From an uncultured Bacilli bacterium (GTDB lineage: Bacteria; Bacillota_I; Bacilli_A; RF39; UBA660): DNA of 64,000 bases. The translations under genes and the position numbers were made by a program. Positions 43,924 through 52,796 of the stretch are shown here, piece by piece; within the stretch, counting starts at the first letter, position 1, and each line of letters opens with the position of its first letter. The notes below the pieces were generated by a model. That model did not search any database. It saw only the letters and a program-made list of their open reading frames with translations, and was not told where the DNA came from. The stretch spans positions 1 through 64,000 of the forward strand of contig CALVJN010000001.1 in the NCBI GenBank assembly GCA_944332205.1, read 5' to 3'.

Positions 43924-45234
43924 TTACGCAGAAGATAAATTAACGTTAGAAGAAACGTTCAAATTTTCAATATTTCGTGTATTATTTGCTTGAGTATTAG
44001 CACCAAATAAACAAGAAATATCAACTCCTTGCCCTTCCAAATATGACTTTAAATACTTTGATGGTTCATTATAAGTTTCCTCCCCTGTGACAGTCTTTAA
44101 ATATATATTATTAAATTCTGGTTTATTATCATCAGTAACATAAAATTCAGTAACACCAGCAATCTCACGCACAAATCTTTTTTCAATTGGGCTATATCTT
44201 CCTCTAACAAAAATTCCTAATTGAATATAGCGATAAATAGTCTTTAAAAACTGATCAACCTCTATGTTAGATTCGAGTAAGCTATACATACGATGCGGAA
44301 TACTTTCTGCTTTATCAGCATGTATTGTTGATAAAATATTATGTCCAGAAGAAATAGAATTACGAACAGCTGTAACTGCCTCTGCACTACGTACCTCAGA
44401 TAATAAAATCCATTTAGGATTTTGTCGCATACAAGTAACTAACACATCAGAATAACTTGCAATATTATTGGTCTTCATAGCAACTATATCACGAGTAGGA
44501 AAAATTCTATCTAAATGTAGTTCAAGAGTATCTTCAATAGTAATAATTTTTTCATTTTCAGCAGTATGACTTGCCAAATATTTAACAAGCTCAGTTTTAC
44601 CACTACCAGTTTCACCACATACTATTATATTACAATGTCCCTTAACACAATTAATTAAAAATTCATGGATACTTAAAGTAACATATTTTTCAGATAACAA
44701 CTTATTCTTTTCAAGCCTTATTTTAGCAGGTGTCTTACGAAAAACAGCAGCAATACCATTTCTTGCTATCGAATCGTGCACAAAATTCATACGTAATTCG
44801 GCACTTTCTGAATCCAAAAAAGGATGTGCCATATTAAAAGTCTTACCCATAATATTAGAGCACTGAAAAGCTATTTTTTCTATTAAAGCATTATTAACAT
44901 CTTGCTGATCTGCCCTAAATACTCCTTTATCTAATGACTTCAACCAAAGCTGTCCACCATTACTATAAGAAATATCTGTAATATTATCATCATCTAAATA
45001 TTTCTTTAATGGTCCAAATTCAATACTAGAAAAATTATCGGCATCTTTTTCATAATTACTTTTTTTTGTAATAGTTGAATTTTCAAAGTCATTATTGACA
45101 AAATTATTATTTACCAACTGATCATTATGATTAGTATCCATAATATTGGTAGCAGAAGTATTATTTTCTGCTACCATATTATTATTTGAAACCTCGTTAA
45201 AGCCAATATTGCCAAAATTCATTGACTCATTCAT
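43924..45234 (-). CDS. cpaF: CpaF/TadA-type secretion ATPase
   Basis: 436 residues. An Asn-rich N-terminal tail (1-70) precedes an N-domain and a RecA core. Walker A CGETGSGKTE is at 206-215, TIEDTLELHL gives the Asp box, ILLSEVRSAEAVTAV lies near 276-290, and ISSGHNILSTIHAD is the His box. It powers extension and possibly retraction of the Tad pilus; relatives are also VirB11-like. It is the only PulE/VirB11-superfamily ATPase in the window, so it could serve both the pilus and the secretion parts. An AACGAGGTG site precedes the ATG. Confidence 0.92.
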   Translation of the reverse strand: MNESMNFGNIGFNEVSNNNMVAENNTSATNIMDTNHNDQLVNNNFVNNDFENSTITKKSNYEKDADNFSSIEFGPLKKYLDDDNITDISYSNGGQLWLKSLDKGVFRADQQDVNNALIEKIAFQCSNIMGKTFNMAHPFLDSESAELRMNFVHDSIARNGIAAVFRKTPAKIRLEKNKLLSEKYVTLSIHEFLINCVKGHCNIIVCGETGSGKTELVKYLASHTAENEKIITIEDTLELHLDRIFPTRDIVAMKTNNIASYSDVLVTCMRQNPKWILLSEVRSAEAVTAVRNSISSGHNILSTIHADKAESIPHRMYSLLESNIEVDQFLKTIYRYIQLGIFVRGRYSPIEKRFVREIAGVTEFYVTDDNKPEFNNIYLKTVTGEETYNEPSKYLKSYLEGQGVDISCLFGANTQANNTRNIENLNVSSNVNLSSA

Positions 45235-45246
45235 ATAAACACCTCG

Positions 45247-46125
45247 TTATTCTGTATTCTGCGAATTATTATCACTATTTATACTACTATTAATATCAAC
45301 ATTTGGAACATCTTCAGGTACGGTTGCAGCCATATTTAATATGTAATCTTGCAAATACTGACTAGTAACATTGGATGTTATTTGTTCATCAGAGTTTTCA
45401 AAGTTAGCAGTAGTTGGAACTGGTATTATATCAATCCTTGAAAATCCTGAATTTCCTGAATAAATAGAATAATTATTAATAGCATTAATCTTCCTTAATA
45501 ATAAATGTTGCTCTTCTGGTAATGAAAAAATTATAACATATGGGATTCTAGTTTCATCAGAGTTTTCAAAAACATTTTTCCCATCTGAAGTTTTTACAGC
45601 TAGAATTTTAACATCTTTTAATAATTTTCCAACCAACGCTTTCCCATTTTCTTTTGTAGAAATATATATATCAATATAATTTCCAGGCAATATTGAATTA
45701 GTATAACTAGTAAGCATATTAACAGTTAAATAAAAAAGTGTTTCACCTTCTGGTACATCATATAAGGAAGAGTCTGGTAAATCTTCTTTTGTCGTAACAG
45801 ATTCCCTATAAAATAAACTTCCTGCTGGAATAACAGTATTAACATTAGAATACTTTCCAATAATTGCAGATGTACTATCATAATAACTACCTTTTAATGC
45901 CTCTTTTGGAACTTTAATAACAGTTATCATGTCTGCTGTTATTTCCGTTTTAGGCTGTATAGTAACTTTAGCAATAGGTATATTAACAGGCTTTGTTGCA
46001 CTATTAACACGCCATGTATACCCAACTAATAAAACTACTACAATTAAAATTGCGCATAATGCTGTAACAGTGTTTTTACTTTTAAAAAATCTCTTAAATT
46101 TTGAGGTATTTAAATTACTATCCAT
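45247..46125 (-). CDS. cpaB: CpaB-like SAF-domain pilus assembly protein
   Basis: 292 residues from ATG 46125 (GGAG 9 nt upstream; in-frame ATGs at 46134 and 46158 lack a site). One N-terminal TM (about 22-41) is followed by a SAF domain (about 50-120: VNIPIAKVTIQPKTEITADM, PAGSLFYRES) and a RcpC/CpaB-type C-terminal domain (LPGNYIDIYISTKENG). CpaB binds wall or forms the periplasmic collar of Tad pili. It is the first gene of the Tad operon with its own promoter. Confidence 0.8.
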   Translation of the reverse strand: MDSNLNTSKFKRFFKSKNTVTALCAILIVVVLLVGYTWRVNSATKPVNIPIAKVTIQPKTEITADMITVIKVPKEALKGSYYDSTSAIIGKYSNVNTVIPAGSLFYRESVTTKEDLPDSSLYDVPEGETLFYLTVNMLTSYTNSILPGNYIDIYISTKENGKALVGKLLKDVKILAVKTSDGKNVFENSDETRIPYVIIFSLPEEQHLLLRKINAINNYSIYSGNSGFSRIDIIPVPTTANFENSDEQITSNVTSQYLQDYILNMAATVPEDVPNVDINSSINSDNNSQNTE

Positions 46126-46183
46126 AAAAATCATCTCCCATAAAATATTCCAATTCAAATATCACACTATCTACTTTAAAATA

Positions 46184-46212
46184 AGTATACATTATTTAAA
46201 AAAAAAAGGCAA
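46184..46212 (-). promoter_or_regulatory. Promoter of the Tad operon
   Basis: Minus strand TTGCCT (46207-46212), 17-nt spacer containing a long T-tract, TATACT (46184-46189), about 60 nt before cpaB. Confidence 0.55.
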
Positions 46213-46318
46213 CAATTAAAATAATAAATATGATATATGTAATTTTTATTTGAAATTACCTGTTTCATGAAAAAAACTTTAAATATCTAATCAAAATTAT
46301 ATAATTATTACTTTAAAG

Positions 46319-46349
46319 AAAAAAATAGCCTATGCTAACGCACAGCTAT
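46319..46349 (-). terminator. Terminator between the prepilin-like operon and the Tad operon
   Basis: Stem ATAGCTGTGC / GCATAGGCTAT with a bulge, loop GTTA, on the minus strand, followed by seven T (46319-46325). It is about 110 nt past the stop at 46462. Confidence 0.75.
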
Positions 46350-46461
46350 AAAAAATAATTATCGATTACAATTTACTCATAAACAGTAATAAATTTTTTT
46401 ATTATCTAAAATTCAAATTATAAAATAATTACTAACCATATTATTAATAAAAAGAATAAAA

Positions 46462-47601
46462 TTATGAATATGTATATTCAAAAAAATCTTCTATTTCATT
46501 TGCTTCTATTATGTCACTAGATTTTATAGTGATTATATAAATTACATTATTATCTATTAAATTAACATACATATTAAAATATTTTATTTGATTATTCTCT
46601 TTATAATTAAAAGAAAAATTTTGAAATTCTTTATTATTAATAAATATTATACTATTCAAATAATCTTGTACATCATAACTCTCAGTATTTAAGTAACTAT
46701 ATATTTTTTCATCTTCAATAAACTCTTTTATATCTTGATTAAAATAATTTGTTAACTCAACAACAACAATAAAATTATCGCTTTTGGATTTAAATGTAGT
46801 ATAATTTGTCGTATTATTTTCATTTTCAATTTCTTCATATTTGCTATTAGATACTTTAAAAGTTAAACTATAGTTTTCATTCGTATTTTCAGTTTTAATA
46901 TTATATAATGTACCTACTAATTGATTATTAACTACTTCACTAACTAAAAAATTAGCAGCATTTCTTTCTACAGTTATATTGTTTATAATCTTAGTAAGTA
47001 ATTCATCAGTTAATTTTTTACCAGTTATACTATATTTTATTTCAACAAACTCTTTATAATCAGTTTGAATAAATATATAAAATTCCTCATTATACAGTGA
47101 TGCCTCATCTTCTACTGCATTTTCTTTAATAACATAATTTATTTTAAGATAACTACTTTTTATTCCACTTATTAATATTGAATTTTTACTAGCTGAATAA
47201 TTATATTTTTCATATGCATCATCATCATAACTTTTTATTACATCATCTATATATTGATTAAGGCTGAAATCACTATTTTGTATTACCATTGCAGTTACAT
47301 TTATATCATTTTTAATAAAAGATTTATAAAATTCTGTACCACTAATATCATCTTTATCCATATTATCAAACAATGGGAATATAATTTTCATTTTATTTTC
47401 TAATGAATGACTTTTTACATAATCATAATTAAAATTATTATCATACTCAAATGTTTTGTATTGTGAGTTTTCTATTTTTTGACCTTCGACTTTAGTAGTA
47501 TCTACAAAATAATTTTTATCTAAATTGCCATTAATTATTACACACACGACACAAAAGCATAATATTCCTATAATAACTAATAATGCCCCTATTTTTTTCA
47601 T
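46462..47601 (-). CDS. Signal-anchored extracellular protein, unknown
   Basis: 379 residues. An N-terminal hydrophobic anchor (about 4-25, with cysteines CFCVVC near its end) is followed by an extracellular alternating alpha/beta part with two similar halves. KIINNITVERN and YIYTITIKSS-like ends may mark them. No cysteine pairs outside the anchor and no catalytic motifs. It lies 24 nt downstream of the 968-residue prepilin-like gene, so both share the promoter at 50.6 kb. It may be a partner or stabiliser of that protein. Confidence 0.58.
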   Translation of the reverse strand: MKKIGALLVIIGILCFCVVCVIINGNLDKNYFVDTTKVEGQKIENSQYKTFEYDNNFNYDYVKSHSLENKMKIIFPLFDNMDKDDISGTEFYKSFIKNDINVTAMVIQNSDFSLNQYIDDVIKSYDDDAYEKYNYSASKNSILISGIKSSYLKINYVIKENAVEDEASLYNEEFYIFIQTDYKEFVEIKYSITGKKLTDELLTKIINNITVERNAANFLVSEVVNNQLVGTLYNIKTENTNENYSLTFKVSNSKYEEIENENNTTNYTTFKSKSDNFIVVVELTNYFNQDIKEFIEDEKIYSYLNTESYDVQDYLNSIIFINNKEFQNFSFNYKENNQIKYFNMYVNLIDNNVIYIITIKSSDIIEANEIEDFFEYTYS

Positions 47602-47625
47602 GGATTTTCAATTCCTTCCTTTGTT

Positions 47626-50532
47626 CTAATCGCAAACTAATGTACAAGTAATTTTTCTATAACGATTTTTTGTAGGGTAACAAGAGCATGATGAGTTAGT
47701 GCCATAGCAATAGTTTCCATTTGACTGTCTACAAAATACTTTTGAACTACAAATAGTATAAGTTGCACCTACACTATATCCACTTGTTGAAAGGCTACCG
47801 CATTTAGAACTTGAGCCGTTCTTATTACCACTGCATGATTTTAAATATAACTCATTAGTTTGTACCCAATGTAATGAACATTCTCTTTCACAACCAGTTT
47901 GTGAAGAATTTGGTTTATAACCGCTACCACAAGTACTACAGCTTGAAGCTCCACCTGTACTATAAGTACCGCTTGGACATCTTGTACAACTACTTGTACT
48001 GCCATATACTACACGATGTTTATTACTATATGTTCCTGCTGGGCATGAACGTTGTGTTGCACTATTTGCAGTTTCAATATATTTTCCTGCAGAAACATCT
48101 ATATAACAGCTATTTAGTGAAACTGCTCCCACCCAAGTTGTATAACCAGCTGGACAATTTGTACAACTTGCTGCTCCACCTGTACTATAAGTACCACTTG
48201 GACACGCTTGACAAGTTGAACCAGTAGAATATGTTCCTGCACCACATTGTGTCCATTGTGCATATATAGTATGATTACTTGATGTCTTTACTACTGTCGT
48301 TGTTGTTACTTGAGTACCCCCACTTGCTGCTGTATACCACCCTTTGAATGAATAACCAGCACGCGTTGGCGTTGGTAATGTTCCATATGTAGCATCATAA
48401 GTTACAGTTTTACTTGTTGGGCTTACACTACCACCATTAGCATTATAAGTTAATGTATATTTATTTGCTGTCCATTTAGCATAAAGCGTTTTATATTCAT
48501 TTTTAAATATTGTAGTATTTGTAATTCTATTAGTTAAACTACTTTCACTATACCATCCTGCAAAAGTATAACCAGTTTTAGTTGGTGTACATAAAGTTCC
48601 AATTTGATTGTTATATACTACAACTTTATTTGTACATCCTGTACCGCCGTTATTATTGTAAGTTAATGTCCAATTTGCCTTTCTTTTTACAACTATACTA
48701 CAAGTACCTATATTTCCAGCTTTATCTTCTACATATCCAGTATAAGTAACTCCTTCTGTATTATCCTCTGTCATAATTAAAGTTTTAGAACCATCTACAC
48801 TTCCTAAACCATATTTGTTAACATTACTCATAGAATATAAACTTGTAGATGCAGCATCAGTAACTGATTGAAAAGAAATATTTACATTAGTACCATAAAA
48901 ATCTGATGTAGCTTTTGTTCCATCTGCCTTTAACACACAACTTGGTACTAACTTATCAATATTAGTTATTTTAACATTTACAGGTTCAGAAGTAAGTGGA
49001 AGCTTATTTCTAGACTTCACAATACCTGAATAATTATTTGAAAAATCCTTATAATTTGTATTTTGCCATGTATTTCCATTATCAAAAGAAAACTCTGTTG
49101 TTTTAACAACTTCATTAGTTGGAACTATATTTATAGAAACATTTTTATTAGTATATAAACTACTTGAATCACCAACTCTTAATTCAATTTTCTTTATATT
49201 GTAACTAGCTCCACTAACAGTACCTAAATTTATCTTTATACTATTATACGTTCCTTTTGGTATTATAAATTCTACACTATTCTTACCAGCAGCTAATAAA
49301 GCTCTACTTGAAGCTGTATCACTAAAAGCAGTGTTAGTATAAAAAATCTGACCAGTTGTTGTTGTTGAAATTATATTATTAAAATAAACAACAACTCTAT
49401 TAACATTTTTATAATTACTTAATCCTGTCAATTCAATACTTGAGTCTGAAGATTGAGTAGTAAATATAGTACCATTTTCTGTTATATTATTTAAAACATA
49501 TTTTTCTTTATCTGGATATATTTGATAACCATACTCAACATTAAATGTTGGTTTTGGAGCACCTACCCTTACATCTAAAGAACAAACTCCTTCATTTCCA
49601 GCATAATCCTTAACATATCCAATTACAGTAGTAGTTCCATGATTTACAATCTTTATTGTATTCTCTTTATTATAGTTTTTATTATTTATACTAGTACCAA
49701 TACCATAAGTCAACACTCCACTAGTTAAATCATTAGTAGACTTTAATCTTACCTCCACATCACCAGAATACCAACCTGTAGTTTCCATAGTACCACTAAC
49801 AACCTCTAATTCACATGTTGGAATATCTTTATCAACATAAACATCAACTGGGCATTCAACAGAATTTCCACTTTTGTCTGCAATTTGAACATTACCTTTT
49901 TGTGTTGTATTCTTAAAAGTCTTTGAAAACTCGCTTTTTAAACAACCACTTGTCGCATCACTACAACCAACAAATATAGTTCTATCTTGATTTGTCCATT
50001 GAGTAGACTCACCAGTTATTTTCCCACATACAGGATTATCATTATCATTAGAATAACTAGTACAATTAGCATTATCTGTAACATAATCACCACAATATAA
50101 GCAAGCGTTAAATTCATAATTAGAATTTCCAGTATTTTCAATTTCAACATAACTAAAAATTTCATCACAAAAACTAGAGCCATCAGACGTTCTTAATGAG
50201 CTTAAATATCCTTTGTCAATTAATTCATTAAGATAAACCAAAGTTTTTTCCCCATCATTAGGTAAATGACAACTAGTGTTATTTTCAGCAATACAATCAA
50301 CTGACATTGAATTAGCAGCTTCTTCCATACTTCTCTCATGAGCTAAATAAGTAGTTTCTCTAGAATTAATTATATATTTAGAAACTGCAGGTATTGTAAT
50401 TATTGATAAAATACCTAATATAATTATTACTGATATAACTTCAATTAATGTAAACCCCTTTTTTCTTCTTGCTATTTTTTTGTTTTTATTTTTAAAATTA
50501 TTTTTTTTGCTATTTAAATTTCTAATATTCAT
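47626..50532 (-). CDS. Prepilin-leader adhesin with InlB-type repeats
   Basis: 968 residues. A basic N-terminus ends KKG|FTLIEVISVIIILG, a textbook class III prepilin site: Gly26, then Phe, Glu at +5 (Glu31) and a long hydrophobic helix. The rest is far larger than a pilin. There is an N-terminal globular part with cysteines, then Ig-like cell-surface domains (about 160-610, with DIPTCELE and YVKDYAGNEGVCS repeats). Two InlB/Flg_new-type repeats follow (about 620-762, GYTFAGWY and GYSFKGWY). The Cys-rich C-terminus repeats CPSGTYSTGG and CTNCPAGY. It may be a pilus-tip adhesin assembled through its leader. No PilD is in the window. Confidence 0.82.
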   Translation of the reverse strand: MNIRNLNSKKNNFKNKNKKIARRKKGFTLIEVISVIIILGILSIITIPAVSKYIINSRETTYLAHERSMEEAANSMSVDCIAENNTSCHLPNDGEKTLVYLNELIDKGYLSSLRTSDGSSFCDEIFSYVEIENTGNSNYEFNACLYCGDYVTDNANCTSYSNDNDNPVCGKITGESTQWTNQDRTIFVGCSDATSGCLKSEFSKTFKNTTQKGNVQIADKSGNSVECPVDVYVDKDIPTCELEVVSGTMETTGWYSGDVEVRLKSTNDLTSGVLTYGIGTSINNKNYNKENTIKIVNHGTTTVIGYVKDYAGNEGVCSLDVRVGAPKPTFNVEYGYQIYPDKEKYVLNNITENGTIFTTQSSDSSIELTGLSNYKNVNRVVVYFNNIISTTTTGQIFYTNTAFSDTASSRALLAAGKNSVEFIIPKGTYNSIKINLGTVSGASYNIKKIELRVGDSSSLYTNKNVSINIVPTNEVVKTTEFSFDNGNTWQNTNYKDFSNNYSGIVKSRNKLPLTSEPVNVKITNIDKLVPSCVLKADGTKATSDFYGTNVNISFQSVTDAASTSLYSMSNVNKYGLGSVDGSKTLIMTEDNTEGVTYTGYVEDKAGNIGTCSIVVKRKANWTLTYNNNGGTGCTNKVVVYNNQIGTLCTPTKTGYTFAGWYSESSLTNRITNTTIFKNEYKTLYAKWTANKYTLTYNANGGSVSPTSKTVTYDATYGTLPTPTRAGYSFKGWYTAASGGTQVTTTTVVKTSSNHTIYAQWTQCGAGTYSTGSTCQACPSGTYSTGGAASCTNCPAGYTTWVGAVSLNSCYIDVSAGKYIETANSATQRSCPAGTYSNKHRVVYGSTSSCTRCPSGTYSTGGASSCSTCGSGYKPNSSQTGCERECSLHWVQTNELYLKSCSGNKNGSSSKCGSLSTSGYSVGATYTICSSKVFCRQSNGNYCYGTNSSCSCYPTKNRYRKITCTLVCD
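48245..48680 (-). repeat. Two InlB/Flg_new-type repeats within the prepilin-leader adhesin
   Basis: Tandem modules of about 70 residues, each with NxNGG near its start, a central TP(T/-)xxGYxFxGWY block, and a closing YAKWT or YAQWT. They are typical Listeria-Bacteroides surface repeats. Confidence 0.8.
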
Positions 50533-50563
50533 ATTAAAAAACCTCGCATCTTATCTTAATAAC

Positions 50564-50592
50564 ATTTTAACAATAAATTTTATTTTTTACAA
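50564..50592 (-). promoter_or_regulatory. Promoter of the prepilin-leader adhesin operon
   Basis: Minus strand TTGTAA (50587-50592), 17-nt spacer, TAAAAT (50564-50569) with extended TGT. Confidence 0.55.
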
Positions 50593-50602
50593 TAATAAAT
50601 AA

Positions 50603-50630
50603 ATTATAAAAGAGTGATTTATATCACTCT
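50603..50630 (-). terminator. Terminator after the coiled-coil protein gene
   Basis: Stem AGAGTGAT (50623-50630 region, minus strand) / ATCACTCT (50611-50618) with a 4-nt loop, followed by TTTATAATTT. Confidence 0.7.
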
Positions 50631-50676
50631 ATATAACATATAACTATATATTCATAAAATTTATTATAAAAAACAT

Positions 50677-52716
50677 CTATAAATATTTTTTTGCAATCTC
50701 AATTACTTTAATAGGACACCCCATAAACTTTATAGCATTATCATTATCATCTATAACTAAATAATCACCAAAACCATTTGGAATATTATCAGTTTTACTT
50801 GCAACCAAAACTGCATTTTTAGAATAAATATCGCAAAGTTCCTTTATAACACTATCATCAAAAGAAGAACTATCGAAAAAAGTTTCAGTAAGTATATCAT
50901 CATTATCATCTTTTACAGAATAAATAACAATATGGTAAAAATTATCAACAGGCAATATATTAATAACAGTATGCCTTCCATCTTTTTGATAAATATGACT
51001 AGCATTATAAACATTCCTAATTATATTTAATAATTCATCTGAAGTTTTATTTTGCACAATTACTTCGTCATTATTAATTTCTTCATCTTCATAACTGATA
51101 ATATTTTTGTGAGTTAATAAATATGTAGTTATCTTCTGTTCTAGCAAAGATATAGTTTGCATAATAGTAGGATGATTAACAGCAAAATCTAAATCTTTAA
51201 CATTAGATAAAGCTGTCAATAAATAATTTATTTTATCTATATCCGCCTTATGAATAGGAACATCATCTTGTTCTTCTCTCAATTTAATTTCTTCATCATA
51301 TTTTTTATTATTCTCTAAAATATACCTAGCTGTTTCTTCAGCCATTTTTTTTAATTTACGATTTTCACATTCTAAATTGTAAATTTCACGAGCCTGTTCT
51401 TCAGCCATTTTTACAATTTTCTTATATTCGCGTTGACCATTCAAAATAGTTTTTGCAAATTCCTCTGCATCTTTCTTTATTTGTTCATGTTCTTTTAAAA
51501 TTTGGAACAGCTGTTTCGCTTGCTCCTTTGCCCCTAAAACTAATGCATTGGTACTATTAAAATTAGAATTATTATCGACAATAATTGGATTATTAATTAT
51601 ATCAGAAAAATCCTGTCTACTATTTTTTTTAATATCTTTTAATGTCGATAATAAATTATCTTTTTTATTTCTAATTAAATCAACAGATACATCTTTTTTA
51701 GTATCTTTTTTAGCATCAGAATCAACATCAAATAATACTAATCTATTACTAATCAAAAAATCATTACATACTTTTACTAATTCATTATTTTCTAAAATTT
51801 TATAATATCTTTTTTTTCTATCCCAATACTCTAAAAATTTATCGCTATTACTAAAAACCCCATATTTTGCAGCTTCTAAAGCTTCTTTAATAAAAACTTT
51901 ATTATTTGTAATAAAATATCTATTAATTTCCTCATATTCAACACAATTTATAGCTTTAAAAAATAATGATTTACTATCGCCACTATTAAGTTTAAATTCA
52001 TTACACAAATCAACAATTAGACTATCATTATTATATTCTTTTATTATTTCATCCCATACACTCCCATTAATTCCTAGTGTATATGCATATCTAACTAAAT
52101 CCAAAGAAACAAGATTTTTTAAATTTTTTTCATTATTTCTATTTTCTTTATTTAATAAACTTTTATGTGTATTAAAATCAAAAAAATCACTTTTCTCACT
52201 ATCATCTAAAAAATCACTACGATATTTAGCATAACATAATGCTATATTAGCACTTACAAAACTTATATATTTTTCATTTTCTTCAGTCTTAATATTAATA
52301 TCTCTTGTTTCAATTGCATTAAGTGACAATATAGAATCATTTAACGAATTTACAATATTAATAAATTTTATAGAACAATTACGTAAAATCAAAGATTCTT
52401 TTCCGTCTTTTCTAAATAAATTCAAAGTACCACTAGAATCTGTTCCCATAATAACTTTTTTATCTAAATCACTATTTTTACTAATAAAATGTATTAAAAC
52501 TCTAGGAAAAATTCTAGTCTCAAAATCAAAATCTAAATTAAAAAGACATCTATAAGTGTTAACTATATTTAACCTATTTTTACATAACAAAACAAATTCA
52601 ACTTTTTTATCCTTTAAAAAATTAAAATTAACTTCAACATTATTTTCATTTAATCTACAATAATGACATATATCATATTGAAATAACAAATCATCTAATT
52701 CTTTCCCCAAAGCCAT
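50677..52716 (-). CDS. Large soluble coiled-coil protein, unknown
   Basis: 679 residues from ATG 52716 (GGGAGG 8 nt upstream; ATGs at 52749 and 52722 are worse placed). No signal or TM. The N-terminal half (1-380) is mixed alpha/beta with no known motif. A charged helical coiled-coil (about 400-505) has heptad-like blocks such as EQAKQLFQILKEHEQIKKDAEEF (split here as EQAKQLF and HEQIKKDAEEF) and KKMAEETARYILE. The C-terminal domain (about 510-679) ends in a beta-rich segment. The coiled-coil resembles parts of cytoskeletal or chaperone-like proteins. It stands alone between terminator and glycosyltransferase. Function unknown. Confidence 0.6.
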   Translation of the reverse strand: MALGKELDDLLFQYDICHYCRLNENNVEVNFNFLKDKKVEFVLLCKNRLNIVNTYRCLFNLDFDFETRIFPRVLIHFISKNSDLDKKVIMGTDSSGTLNLFRKDGKESLILRNCSIKFINIVNSLNDSILSLNAIETRDINIKTEENEKYISFVSANIALCYAKYRSDFLDDSEKSDFFDFNTHKSLLNKENRNNEKNLKNLVSLDLVRYAYTLGINGSVWDEIIKEYNNDSLIVDLCNEFKLNSGDSKSLFFKAINCVEYEEINRYFITNNKVFIKEALEAAKYGVFSNSDKFLEYWDRKKRYYKILENNELVKVCNDFLISNRLVLFDVDSDAKKDTKKDVSVDLIRNKKDNLLSTLKDIKKNSRQDFSDIINNPIIVDNNSNFNSTNALVLGAKEQAKQLFQILKEHEQIKKDAEEFAKTILNGQREYKKIVKMAEEQAREIYNLECENRKLKKMAEETARYILENNKKYDEEIKLREEQDDVPIHKADIDKINYLLTALSNVKDLDFAVNHPTIMQTISLLEQKITTYLLTHKNIISYEDEEINNDEVIVQNKTSDELLNIIRNVYNASHIYQKDGRHTVINILPVDNFYHIVIYSVKDDNDDILTETFFDSSSFDDSVIKELCDIYSKNAVLVASKTDNIPNGFGDYLVIDDNDNAIKFMGCPIKVIEIAKKYL

Positions 52717-52796
52717 ACACATAGCCTCCCTATTATTCAATATAAACATTATATCATAAATATTTTGTAAATAAATAGTTTTTTAATAATAATTTT

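Noticed and set aside
26801-46125. Integrative conjugative element
   Set aside because: VirB/VirD4 genes are present, but I found no relaxase, integrase, excisionase, oriT-like repeats or attachment-site duplication in the window. The flanks are core genes. It cannot be excluded that such genes lie elsewhere.
46200-46210. Poly-A/T tract as a terminator
   Set aside because: No stem precedes it. It fits better as the spacer of the Tad operon promoter.
47874-48227. Plus-strand open frame opposite the Cys-rich end of the adhesin
   Set aside because: Tyr/Leu/His-rich shadow of the repeated CPSGTYSTGG coding sequence.
47626-50532. CRISPR or DNA-level tandem repeats in the Cys-rich region
   Set aside because: Repetition is at protein level (InlB-type and CPSGTYSTGG units), is diverged in DNA and lies inside one reading frame.
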